In this document: positions 17,149 to 25,293 of the stretch, one piece after another
Layout: every line of letters begins with the position of its first letter
Position numbering within the stretch: position 1 is the stretch's first letter
Assembly (NCBI RefSeq): GCF_033001325.1
Contig: NZ_CP133111.1
Span: 2,976,001 to 3,040,000, forward strand
Length of the DNA stretch: 64,000 nt
Source: Rhodopseudomonas sp. BAL398
GTDB taxonomy: Bacteria; Pseudomonadota; Alphaproteobacteria; Rhizobiales; Xanthobacteraceae
Direction of reading: 5' to 3'
Program-made: the position numbers and the translations under genes
Notes under the pieces: generated by a model
What the model was told of the DNA's origin: nothing
Seen by the model: the letters and a program-made list of their open reading frames with translations, nothing else
Databases searched by the model: none

Positions 17149-17787
17149 TTACGGTCGCGCAATAGTCTCTGTGCGCAACGTTCCTGGCTTTCTCAACGCC
17201 CGCAGGTCGGCCATCACTTTGACGGTCGCTGCGAGCACCAGCGTGCAAAGCGCGGCCTTCGTTATCGTCTCCATCGTCCCCTCGATCAGCATGGCATGGA
17301 CCACACTGCCGACGACGATGACGGCCGCGAGGAGCATATGGGCGATGCGCCAGGTTCGTGGTCGCAATCCCAATCGGCGGCGCAGTGCAGCCAACAGTGC
17401 GACGGCGAAGATCGCCCACATGGCGATCACGCCCCAGGGCGAGAACGGCGTCGGCGATGCGAACAGCAGGGCGTCGATCATGTCCGGCGGGCTGGTGATC
17501 CACAGCCCTCCGACGTGGATGACCACCGCCACCACAAGCGCGCCTCCGATCCAGCGATGCGCGCGCCGCCCCACACGGGCGGACAGGCCCGGCAAATATT
17601 CGCCGATGAGTACGGGCTGGGCGAGCGTGACGCCCAGCGCGATAATCCCCGCGAATCCGGCCAGTATGTAGACGGGATCGCGCCATGCGAGCAGCGGGCT
17701 CAACGCCGCGGCCACGATCGGAACGCAAACAGCTGCCGCCAGGGCGACCCAGATCAGGGTCGGTCGGGCCAAACGCCAGCCCTTCAT
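17149..17787 (-). CDS. Ferric-reductase-like / cytochrome b561-type membrane protein
   Basis: A 212-residue integral membrane protein with about six hydrophobic helices. His residues on paired helices (RRAHRWIGGALVVAVVIHVGGLW and WRIAHMLLAAVIVVGSVVHAML) suit a two-haem b-type cytochrome of the ferric-reductase-like (FRD) family. The ATG at 17787 is 9 bp after the stop of the Tat-exported protein, so the pair is likely co-transcribed. It probably moves electrons across the membrane, perhaps to or from the periplasmic partner. The electron donor is unknown. Confidence 0.75.
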   Translation of the reverse strand: MKGWRLARPTLIWVALAAAVCVPIVAAALSPLLAWRDPVYILAGFAGIIALGVTLAQPVLIGEYLPGLSARVGRRAHRWIGGALVVAVVIHVGGLWITSPPDMIDALLFASPTPFSPWGVIAMWAIFAVALLAALRRRLGLRPRTWRIAHMLLAAVIVVGSVVHAMLIEGTMETITKAALCTLVLAATVKVMADLRALRKPGTLRTETIARP

Positions 17788-17795
17788 TCGCCCGC

Positions 17796-18290
17796 TCAAG
17801 CCGGCTGAAGAACGAAGTGCGCCTCGAGCCTAGTATCCTTGGCACTTCGCATCACGGGACGCAGAAAAACGGTTTTGAATTCGCCACTGTCATAGGCGAG
17901 GTGACCATGCGGCTGGCCAAAAGCGGGAACAATCTGCGGCATCTCCAGACGGAACACGCCGTTCTTGTCGGTGAGCGTGGCGCCATGACTCTGCGGGTCG
18001 CGCTCGTAGCCTTCGGTGGTGTGCGCCCAGATCTGGACCCGCTGCCCGGCAAGCGGCGCCCCATCGCCTGCGCGACGCACGGTGCCGGTCATCCAGAAGC
18101 CACCCTTGCCGATCCGATCCACGATCGGTGCGCCCTTGCGGTAGTTGTTGGACCCGCCCTGCATCGAAGGGGTCGGCAAGATGCCTTCAGCGCGGGCAGG
18201 CAACACAAGCCCGGGAATCCCGGTCGCCAGCACGGTGCAGCCGGCGGCGAGCAGGAGGGTGCGGCGGTCGAGCGAGACGGTGGTGGTCAT
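17796..18290 (-). CDS. Tat-exported intradiol-dioxygenase-like protein
   Basis: 164 residues. The N-terminus LDRRTLLLAAG is a twin-arginine signal, followed by a hydrophobic stretch and a likely cleavage after ARA. The mature part has the beta-sandwich pattern of intradiol ring-cleavage dioxygenases: GNNY-type Tyr near the start, VRRAGDGAPLAGQRVQIWAHTTEGYE, and a HGHLAYDSGEF segment with His residues. True dioxygenases are usually longer and carry two Tyr and two His; only part of that set is clear. It may be a periplasmic dioxygenase-fold protein rather than a catabolic enzyme. It is followed by the b-type cytochrome gene. Confidence 0.7.
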   Translation of the reverse strand: MTTTVSLDRRTLLLAAGCTVLATGIPGLVLPARAEGILPTPSMQGGSNNYRKGAPIVDRIGKGGFWMTGTVRRAGDGAPLAGQRVQIWAHTTEGYERDPQSHGATLTDKNGVFRLEMPQIVPAFGQPHGHLAYDSGEFKTVFLRPVMRSAKDTRLEAHFVLQPA

Positions 18291-18631
18291 GTGAGTTCCT
18301 CCTGGCGACCCAGCAGTTGCTTGCCGAGCCTATAACAACAAACGCGGGAGGCCCAGTTGGGGTCACCCAGCGTGCGGCAGGTCGCAATAAAAGTGTTGTG
18401 AACGGGTGCGCCGGCCGATCAACATCGTCGTGACGAGCCCCCCGTATCCCGACATGCGCGCGCGATGCCGACGTCGTTCGAATCTGGGAGCTTTCTCGTC
18501 AGGCACATGCATCGTGAAACCTCGTCGTCGCGGCGCCCGGCCATGACGATCCCGGCGGACAAAACTTCCGCTTGCCGCTGCGCGCCAATCGCGATCTAGC
18601 TGCGCTCAGCCGGACCACCCAGGACAATCGC
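18291..18631. other. Divergent promoter region, no motif resolved
   Basis: A 341-bp region between the Tat protein gene (leftward) and the Crp/Fnr gene (rightward). It must hold both promoters. I looked for a TTGAT-N4-ATCAA Fnr box and found only an isolated ATCAA half-site near 18417. No other feature is evident. Confidence 0.5.
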
Positions 18632-19342
18632 ATGGCGAGTATCGACACCTCCCTCGTATCGCAACTGCCGCTGTTCGCCGGGCTCGGCGCCGACGAACTC
18701 GACGCCATCCTGCGCGAGGCGCGGTCGCTGCGGGTGGCGAAGAATTCCGCCGTGTTCGAACAGGGCGAAGACGCGGTGTCGTTCTTCGTGCTGCTGCACG
18801 GCCATGTCCGCGCCAGCAAGACCACGCCGGCCGGCGAGCAGGTGGTGGTGCGCTATGTCGGCCCCGGCGAGAGCTTCGGCGTGGCGATGGCGATCGGCCT
18901 GACGCGCTATCCGGCGACCGCGACCGCGGTCGACGACAGCGTCGTGCTGGCATGGCCGTCATCGACCTGGCCGCGGCTGGTCGCGCAATATCCGATGCTC
19001 GCCACCAATACGCTGCGCACCGTGGGCGACCGGCTGCAGGAGACCCACAGCCGCGTGATCGAGATGTCGACCCAGCAGGTCGAGCAGCGCGTCGCCCATG
19101 CGCTGCTGCGGCTCGCCAAGCAATCCGGCCGCAAGGTCGAGAACGGCGTCGCGATCGATTTTCCGATCAGCCGCCAGGACATCGCGCAGATGACCGGCAC
19201 CACGCTGCACACGGTGAGCCGTCTGCTCAGCGGCTGGGAGAGCCGCGGTCTAATCGAAAGCGGCCGTCAGCGCATCGTGCTGCGCGAGCCGCACCAGCTG
19301 GTGCTGCTGGCGGAGCAAAATCCGGGCGACGGCGCGTCCTGA
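18632..19342 (+). CDS. Crp/Fnr family transcriptional regulator lacking cysteines
   Basis: 236 residues from ATG 18632 (AGGAC 7 bases upstream). A cNMP-type sensor domain (FVLLHGHVRASKTT...GPGESFGVAMAIG) is followed by a dimerisation helix and a C-terminal HTH, DIAQMTGTTLHTVSRLLSGWESRGLIE. The protein has no Cys at all, so it is not an iron-sulfur Fnr. The R/Q/E pattern for cAMP is also not evident. It fits the NnrR/Dnr-like branch that senses nitrogen oxides through haem or by other means. A convergent DUF1858 gene follows after 231 bp. The ligand is inferred only. Confidence 0.85.
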   Translation: MASIDTSLVSQLPLFAGLGADELDAILREARSLRVAKNSAVFEQGEDAVSFFVLLHGHVRASKTTPAGEQVVVRYVGPGESFGVAMAIGLTRYPATATAVDDSVVLAWPSSTWPRLVAQYPMLATNTLRTVGDRLQETHSRVIEMSTQQVEQRVAHALLRLAKQSGRKVENGVAIDFPISRQDIAQMTGTTLHTVSRLLSGWESRGLIESGRQRIVLREPHQLVLLAEQNPGDGAS

Positions 19343-19424
19343 TCGCTTCAGCTCGTCGAGGCGCGCAAAGACGATCCTGAGAGTCTGACTGAAAGAGCGA
19401 TCGACAAAACGAGGCCTTCAAGGT

Positions 19425-19532
19425 CGTCATTGCGAGGAGCTCTTGCGACGAAGCAATCCAGTCCTTGCTTGGCGCCCCTGGATTGCTTCGCCGTCGGACG
19501 GCGCGATGCGCCGTCCTCGGCTCGCAATGACG
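19425..19532. repeat. Intergenic hairpin repeat, CGTCATTGCGAG ends
   Basis: A 12-bp perfect inverted repeat, CGTCATTGCGAG at 19425-19436 and CTCGCAATGACG at 19521-19532, bounds a GC-rich centre with further internal pairing (GCAATCCA..TGGATTGC and CGTCGGACGGCG). This is a MITE/REP-type element common in Nitrobacteraceae. It lies between the convergent Crp/Fnr and DUF1858 genes. Confidence 0.75.
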
Positions 19533-19573
19533 AAATCAAGCTCGATTTGATTGGCTTCTTTCCAGTCATGCGC

Positions 19574-19768
19574 TCAGGCGATCGCGGCGCGCAGCGCCGC
19601 CAGAAACGCGCCCTCGTCGATGCCATGCTCGCGGCAGCAATCCGCGACCGAATGAAAGCCGGCGATCGGGCAGCCGACGCAGCCGAGCTTGTTGTTCAGG
19701 AAGATTCGGATCGTGACGGGCCAGCGGCGCATCACGTCCTCGACCAGGATCGCGCGGTGAATGGGCAT
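19574..19768 (-). CDS. DUF1858 domain protein
   Basis: 64 residues from ATG 19768, with GGAGGAG 5 bases upstream. The sequence VEDVMRRWPVTIRIFLNNKLGCVGCPIAGFHSVADCCREHGID is the DUF1858 (hybrid-cluster-associated disulfide redox) domain, with the CxGC motif. Such proteins are found with anaerobic and nitrogen-oxide genes, which fits the Crp/Fnr regulator beside it. Its exact redox partner is unknown. A longer start at 19828 has no support. Confidence 0.85.
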   Translation of the reverse strand: MPIHRAILVEDVMRRWPVTIRIFLNNKLGCVGCPIAGFHSVADCCREHGIDEGAFLAALRAAIA

Positions 19769-19988
19769 GGCTCCTCCGTTGCGCGCCATGGTGGCGCAAT
19801 GGCAGCCGCGGTCTTTGTCGCACGACAAGCTTCGCGGCGATTGCGCCTCGGGCAGCGCGGCGACGCGGCGGCGCCGGCAGATGGAATCGCTCTAAATCAC
19901 CGCGATCGCGACAATACGCCATGCCCCTCGCCGGGCGTCGGCGGGGTACTGACACCGGCCCTGCCATTGCACTTCGGAGCCCGCTTCA

Positions 19989-21008
19989 ATGACCCAACGT
20001 TACGTCCGCGCCGTTGCCATCGCAGCCGCGCTGAGCGCCCTGACCGTGTCCGAGCTGCGCGCCGAACAGGTCAACGTCTACACCTATCGCGAGACCAAGC
20101 TAGTGCAGCCGCTGTTCGACGCCTTCACCAAGGACAGCGGCATCAAGGTCAATGTGATCTCGGCCAGTTCCGGCCTCGAACAGCGTATCAAGGCCGAGGG
20201 CGCCGGCAGCCCGGCCGACGTGCTGCTGACGGTCGACATCGGCCGCATCGACGAGGCGGTGCAAGCGGGCGTGACCCAGCCGATCAAATCCGAAATCATC
20301 GACAGCGTCGTGCCGGCGCAATATCGCGACCCCGACGGCCACTGGGCCGGCATCTCGATGCGCGCCCGCGTCATCTACGCCTCGAAAGACCGGGTCAAGC
20401 AGGACGCCATCACCTATGAGCAGCTCGCCGATCCGAAATGGAAGGGCAAGATCTGCATCCGCTCCGGCCAGCACATCTACAATAACGGCTTGTTCGCGGC
20501 CTATCTGGCGCATCACGGCGAGGCCAAGACCGAGGCCTGGCTGCGCGGCGTCAAGGCCAATCTGGCGCAGAAGCCGTCGGGCGGCGACCGCGAGGCGGCG
20601 CGCGACGTCGCCGCGGGCAAATGCGATATCGGCATCGGCAACACCTACTACTGGGCGCTGATGATGAACAACGACCCGGCGAAGAAGCCGTGGGCCGAGG
20701 CCACCCGCGTCATCCTGCCGACCTTCGCGGACGGCGGCACCCACGTCAATCTGTCCGGCGTGCTGCTGATCAAGACCGCGCCGAACCGCGCCAACGGCGT
20801 CAAGCTGATCGAATGGCTGGTCGGCGAGACCGCGCAGCAGATCTATGCCGACGCCAATTACGAATATCCGGTGCGCGCCGGCGTCGCCATCAACCCGACC
20901 ATCGCCGGCTACGGCAAGCTCATTCCCGACCCGCTGCCGATCGCCAAGATCGCGGCCAACCGCAAGGCAGCCTCGACCCTGGTCGACAAGGTCGGGTTCG
21001 ACAATTGA
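19989..21008 (+). CDS. Iron(III) ABC transporter substrate-binding protein
   Basis: 339 residues with a signal peptide (cleavage after LRA, about residue 25). It has the FutA/FbpA pattern: VNVYTYRETKLVQPLFDAF at the start, SSGLEQRIKAEG, and the Tyr pair in IGNTYYWALMMN that binds ferric iron. It binds Fe(III) in the periplasm and hands it to the permease. The permease gene follows on the same strand after a 319-bp gap that contains a hairpin repeat, so readthrough or a second promoter is needed. No ATPase gene is adjacent. No Irr/ICE box was recognised upstream. Confidence 0.92.
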   Translation: MTQRYVRAVAIAAALSALTVSELRAEQVNVYTYRETKLVQPLFDAFTKDSGIKVNVISASSGLEQRIKAEGAGSPADVLLTVDIGRIDEAVQAGVTQPIKSEIIDSVVPAQYRDPDGHWAGISMRARVIYASKDRVKQDAITYEQLADPKWKGKICIRSGQHIYNNGLFAAYLAHHGEAKTEAWLRGVKANLAQKPSGGDREAARDVAAGKCDIGIGNTYYWALMMNNDPAKKPWAEATRVILPTFADGGTHVNLSGVLLIKTAPNRANGVKLIEWLVGETAQQIYADANYEYPVRAGVAINPTIAGYGKLIPDPLPIAKIAANRKAASTLVDKVGFDN

Positions 21009-21106
21009 ACGACAAGCGCCGCGCTCTCCGCGATTCGTCCCCCTCGCCGTTGCGGCCAGGGCGATCGCATCTGGTTTTGCGCGGGCCGATGCATCGCAGT
21101 TCGCTT

Positions 21107-21254
21107 CACCCTCCCCTGGAGGGGGAGGGTCGGCTTGTAGCGCGCGAAGCGCGCTGCACGCCGGGGTGGGGTGAGCCGCGCGCACGGCGGATAACCTCTT
21201 CGCCACCCCACCCCGCTCGCTGCGCGAGCGACCCTCCCCCTCCAGGGGAGGGTG
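21107..21254. repeat. 148-bp element with 26-bp perfect terminal inverted repeats
   Basis: The arms at 21107-21132 and 21229-21254 are perfect 26-bp reverse complements, beginning CACCCTCCCCTGGAGG. The interior is GC-rich, with more pairing around GCGCGCGAAGCGCGC. No open frame is inside. It is a MITE-like dispersed intergenic element, and it fills most of the 319-bp gap between the binding protein and permease genes. Confidence 0.85.
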
Positions 21255-21327
21255 ATCCGCGCAACGATCGCAAACGTCGAAATGCGATTGCCCTGCCGTT
21301 GCGGGAAGGGATATCTCGCCCTCATCG

Positions 21328-22968
21328 ATGAAACATTTCTCCCGCATCGAACGCAGCGCCGCCGCGATCGCGCTGCTGACCGCGCTTGCGGTGGCGGCGC
21401 CGGTGGTCAGCATCGCGGTCGTGGCGCTGGGGCCGGTCGACGATCTGTGGCCGCATCTGCTCGCTTATGTGCTGCCGCAGGCGCTGCGCGACACCGCGCT
21501 GCTGCTGCTCGGCGTCGGCACCGTGGCGCTTTCGATCGGCGCGGGTTCCGCCTGGTTGATGTCGTCGCGCGACTTTCCCGGCCGCGCGCTGCTGCTGTGG
21601 CTGATGCCGCTGCCGCTGGCGATCCCGACCTATCTGGCGGCCTATGTCTATGTCGACCTGTTCGAGCCGCTCGGCCTGGCGCATCGCATGCTGACGCTGG
21701 CGCTGCCGCCGCGCGACGCGCTCGGCTGGCTGCCGAATCTGCGCTCGCTGCCCGGCGCCATCTTGGTGATCGGCCTGGTACTGTATCCCTATGTCTATCT
21801 GTCGGCCCGCGCGATGTTTCAGGTGCAAAGCGCCGAATTCGCCGAGGCCGCCAAAGTGCTCGGCGCCGGCCGCTTCACCATTTTCCGGCGGGTGACGCTG
21901 CCGATGGCGCGACCGGCGCTCGCGGTCGGGGTGTCGCTGGTATCGCTGGAAACGCTGAACGACATCGGCGCCAGCGAATATCTCGGCGTCCGCACCCTGA
22001 CGCTGTCGATCTTCACCACCTGGCTCAATCGCGGCAGCCTGGCCGGCGCCGCGCAATTGTCGCTGGTGCTGCTGGCGATCGTGGCGGCGCTGATCGCGCT
22101 GGAGCGCAACGGCCGCCGCAACGCCAGCGTCGAATCGTCGGCGGAAAATCCACGGCTGACGCCGCGCACGAATTTGCCGGGCCTGCGCGGATGGCTGGCC
22201 TTCGCCGCCTGCCTGACGCCGCCGCTGCTCGGCTTCTTGCTCCCGGTGGCCTATCTGCTGCGCGAGACGCTCCGGCGCGATCTGGTATCGGACGGTGCGG
22301 TGTGGCGCGACGCTTGGCATTCGGTGACGCTGGCCGCCGCCGCCACCGCGATCGCGCTGCTGCTCGGCCTGATCGTGGTGCTGGCGCTGCGCTGGCGCCC
22401 GACCCGGCTGACCCGGATCGCGGCGGCAACCGCGCAGGCCGGCTACGCATTGCCGGGGCTGGTGCTGGCACTGGGACTGCTGGCGCCGGTGCTGCTGATC
22501 GACGGCGGCTTCGCCGCGCTGGCGCACGCGCTCGGACTGCCGCCGCCCGGCCTCTTGATGATCGGGTCCGGCGCCGCGCTGGTGGCCGCCTATGTGATCC
22601 GCTTCCTGGCGGTGCCGAGCGGATTCATCGCCGCCGGCTTCGCGCGGATTCCGCGCGACTATGACGACAGCGCCAGCGCCGCCGGCGCGTCGCGGCTGAC
22701 CGCGCTGCGCCGCGTCGACCTGCCGCTGCTGCGCCCGGCGCTGCTCGGCGCTGCGATCGTGGTGTTCGTCGATTGCCTGAAGGAACTGCCGGCGACGCTG
22801 CTGCTGCGGCCGCTCAATGTCGAGACGCTGGCGACCTCGATCTACCAATATGCCAGTCGCGGCAGCTTCGAGGACGGCGCGCTCGCCGCCCTGCTGATCG
22901 TCGCCGCCAGCGTCCCGCCGGTGATCTGGTTGACGCGCTTCGCCGATGTGCCGCAGGGGCCGGCGTGA
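21328..22968 (+). CDS. Iron(III) ABC transporter permease (fused, two domains)
   Basis: 546 residues with about 12 membrane helices and two binding-protein-dependent transport domains, each with an EAA-type loop (EFAEAAKVLGAGRFTIFRRVTLPMARPAL near residue 185 and DDSASAAGASRLTALRRVDLPLLRPALLG near 460). This fused FbpB/FutB layout is normal for iron(III) permeases. It must work with the binding protein encoded just upstream and an ATPase that is not in this window. Start ATG 21328 is close to the end of the repeat element. Confidence 0.92.
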   Translation: MKHFSRIERSAAAIALLTALAVAAPVVSIAVVALGPVDDLWPHLLAYVLPQALRDTALLLLGVGTVALSIGAGSAWLMSSRDFPGRALLLWLMPLPLAIPTYLAAYVYVDLFEPLGLAHRMLTLALPPRDALGWLPNLRSLPGAILVIGLVLYPYVYLSARAMFQVQSAEFAEAAKVLGAGRFTIFRRVTLPMARPALAVGVSLVSLETLNDIGASEYLGVRTLTLSIFTTWLNRGSLAGAAQLSLVLLAIVAALIALERNGRRNASVESSAENPRLTPRTNLPGLRGWLAFAACLTPPLLGFLLPVAYLLRETLRRDLVSDGAVWRDAWHSVTLAAAATAIALLLGLIVVLALRWRPTRLTRIAAATAQAGYALPGLVLALGLLAPVLLIDGGFAALAHALGLPPPGLLMIGSGAALVAAYVIRFLAVPSGFIAAGFARIPRDYDDSASAAGASRLTALRRVDLPLLRPALLGAAIVVFVDCLKELPATLLLRPLNVETLATSIYQYASRGSFEDGALAALLIVAASVPPVIWLTRFADVPQGPA

Positions 22969-23043
22969 GTTGGTGGCTTGCGGTCGTTGCGCGTTGCCGC
23001 CCCCCTGCTCCAGGGCGCTCGCCCGCTTGCAAGCAAATCAACG

Positions 23044-23685
23044 TCAGACCGCGCGCTCGAATCGGCGGAAGCCGGGCGTGCCGGTGAGCACCTCGAATTC
23101 CGGATCGCGCCGTTCTTCCGCGAAGACGAAGCCGGCTTTGGCATAGCAGCGCTCGGCGACGTCATTACCGATGTAGAAGCTGATGGTCGTCCGGGTGTGG
23201 CCTGCGCGCGCGCCTTCCGCCAGCGCATGCGCCAGCAGCGCCTGCGTCAGTCCGCGGCCGCGACAGGCCGGCGTCGTCGCGACATGTTCGATGAACCAGT
23301 TGGCGTCGTCGCCCGGCATCCAGCACGATCTGACATAGGCGCCGCGCCGACTGATAGCGGCTTGCTCGGCCGGATCGATCCCGGCGTCATGCAGCGCCTG
23401 TTGCATCGCGGCGCGCTGCGCGGCGACCACGCCGCTGGCGGGCACGGCACACAGCGCCGCAGCCGCAGCGCCGTCGATTTCGGCGATCCAGAATGTCGAG
23501 ACATGCCAGCAGCTGACCTGCCGGTGCGTGGCGATCGATTTCACCAGGGTACGGCAACGCGTCTCGGGCCAATCCAGTGCGATATCGAACCAGCCGCGCG
23601 GCCGATGTCCGCGCTGCGCGGCCAGAATGGTCCATGCGATGAAGTCGGCGTCGTCAGACGTTGCGCGCCGGATCGTCAGAGCCAA
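23044..23685 (-). CDS. GNAT family N-acetyltransferase
   Basis: 213 residues. The acetyl-CoA binding motif is VATTPACRGRGLTQALLAHAL at about 137-157 (RGRGL), with TTISFYIGNDVAERCYAKAGF downstream as motif B. Substrate is not predictable. It is convergent with the iron permease gene and lies 18 bp beyond scoB on the same strand, so readthrough from the CoA-transferase operon is possible. Confidence 0.88.
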   Translation of the reverse strand: MALTIRRATSDDADFIAWTILAAQRGHRPRGWFDIALDWPETRCRTLVKSIATHRQVSCWHVSTFWIAEIDGAAAAALCAVPASGVVAAQRAAMQQALHDAGIDPAEQAAISRRGAYVRSCWMPGDDANWFIEHVATTPACRGRGLTQALLAHALAEGARAGHTRTTISFYIGNDVAERCYAKAGFVFAEERRDPEFEVLTGTPGFRRFERAV

Positions 23686-23703
23686 GACCTGCCCCCACTT
23701 TTC

Positions 23704-24354
23704 TTACGCGTTCTTCAGCGCCACCCGGAATTCGGCTTCGGTCTTAGCCTTGACCTCGTCGAGCGTGACGCCATCGGCGAGTTCGATCAGCGCCATGCCG
23801 TCTTTGCCGTGCTTGTCGATGGTGAAGACGGCCAGATCGGTGACCACCATGTCGACCACCTTTTCGCCGGTCAGCGGCAGGTTGCAGCTCTTCAGCAGTT
23901 TCGGGCCGTCCTTGGCGGAATGCTCCATCACCACCACGACGCGCTTGACGCCGGCGACCAGGTCCATCGCGCCGCCCATGCCCTTGACCATCTTGCCGGG
24001 GATCATCCAATTGGCGAGGTCGCCATTCTGCGCCACCTGCATCGCGCCGAGGATCGACAGGTCGATATGACCGCCGCGCACCATGCCGAAGGAATCGGCG
24101 CTGGAGAAGTAGCTGGTGGTCGGCAGTTCGGTGACGGTCTGCTTGCCGGCATTGATCAGATCGGGATCTTCCTCGCCCTCATAGGGGAACGGGCCCATGC
24201 CGAGCATGCCGTTTTCGCTCTGCAGCACGACGTCGACGCCCTCGGGGATGTAGTTCGACACCAGCGTCGGAATCCCGATGCCGAGATTGACGTAGAAACC
24301 GTCGCGCAATTCCTTGGCGGCGCGGGCCGCCATCTGTTCGCGGGTCCAGGCCAT
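23704..24354 (-). CDS. scoB: 3-oxoacid CoA-transferase subunit B
   Basis: 216 residues, the small catalytic subunit of succinyl-CoA:3-ketoacid CoA-transferase. The active-site Glu lies in [13 protein letters not shown] at about residue 49-61. Other family motifs are NLGIGIPT near the start and [18 protein letters not shown]. It starts in a TGATG overlap with the scoA stop. Together they activate acetoacetate with succinyl-CoA, feeding ketone bodies or products of polyhydroxybutyrate breakdown into acetyl-CoA. That fits the phasins nearby. Confidence 0.95.
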   Translation of the reverse strand: MAWTREQMAARAAKELRDGFYVNLGIGIPTLVSNYIPEGVDVVLQSENGMLGMGPFPYEGEEDPDLINAGKQTVTELPTTSYFSSADSFGMVRGGHIDLSILGAMQVAQNGDLANWMIPGKMVKGMGGAMDLVAGVKRVVVVMEHSAKDGPKLLKSCNLPLTGEKVVDMVVTDLAVFTIDKHGKDGMALIELADGVTLDEVKAKTEAEFRVALKNA

Positions 24355-25091
24355 CAGACTTCCTCTCCGGTTGCGGCGGGCATCGCGGCATCGGCGCGCT
24401 TGCGGATGGTGCGCTGCTCGATGTGCTTCTTGGCGGTGCCGACCTCGATGATGCGCTTGACGAAGATGCCGGGCGTATGGATGTGGTCGGGATCGATCTC
24501 GCCGGCCGGCACCAGATGCTCGACCTCGGCGACGGTGATCTTCGCCGCGGTCGCCATCATCGGATTGAAGTTGCGCGCGGTCTTGCGGTAGACGAGGTTT
24601 CCCGCGGTATCGCCCTTCCAGGCGTGGACGATGGCGAGGTCGCCGAACAGCCCGCGTTCCATGATGTATTTCTCACCATCGAACACCTTTTCTTCCTTAC
24701 CTTCGGCGACCAGCGTGCCGACGCCGGTCTTGGTGTAGAACGCCGGAATGCCGGCGCCGCCGGCGCGGATCCGCTCGGCCAGCGTGCCCTGCGGGGCGAA
24801 TTCGAGTTCCAGCTCGCCGGCCAGGAATTGCTGGGCGAACAGCTTGTTCTCGCCGACATAGGACGAGATCATCTTCTTGATCTGGCGGGTTTCCAAGAGG
24901 CGGCTCAGCCCGATGCCGTCGACCCCGGCATTGTTCGACACCACGGTCAGGTTCTTGACGCCCGAATCGCGCAGCGCGTCCGACAAGGTCTCGGCGATGC
25001 CGCACAGGCCGAAACCGCCGGACATGATCATCATGCCGTCCCGCAGAATGCCCTCGAGGGCCGATTTGGCGTCAGGATAGACCTTTTTCAT
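24354..25091 (-). CDS. scoA: 3-oxoacid CoA-transferase subunit A
   Basis: 245 residues, the CoA-binding subunit. It begins [12 protein letters not shown] and has the family's GFGLCGIAE glycine-rich loop at about 22-30, [15 protein letters not shown], and [17 protein letters not shown]. It is first in the scoAB pair and is divergent from the AsmA gene across about 200 bp. Domain content and length are normal. Confidence 0.95.
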   Translation of the reverse strand: MKKVYPDAKSALEGILRDGMMIMSGGFGLCGIAETLSDALRDSGVKNLTVVSNNAGVDGIGLSRLLETRQIKKMISSYVGENKLFAQQFLAGELELEFAPQGTLAERIRAGGAGIPAFYTKTGVGTLVAEGKEEKVFDGEKYIMERGLFGDLAIVHAWKGDTAGNLVYRKTARNFNPMMATAAKITVAEVEHLVPAGEIDPDHIHTPGIFVKRIIEVGTAKKHIEQRTIRKRADAAMPAATGEEV

Positions 25092-25293
25092 ATTGCTCAG
25101 ACCTGCTAGAGGGACAGCGCTTGGCGGGCGTTTATTAGGCGAAATAGTCTTGGCCCGTCAATCGCGGGGCCCCCGCGGCGCTTGCGGGCCGGCCTTGAAA
25201 GCGTCAAGAAAACCGACCAGATTGCCGTCCGAGACGGGCCCGCAGCCCGGCTTGCCTGCTTCAATTTCAAACCGATCCGGATAACCATTGGCG

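Noticed and set aside
18400-18430. An Fnr box before the Crp/Fnr gene
   Set aside because: Only one ATCAA half-site is present and its partner is missing at the right distance.
21252-22848. Long open frames in other phases over the iron permease
   Set aside because: They are rich in Arg, Ala and Gln and have no domain pattern; the permease frame has 12 helices and both EAA loops.
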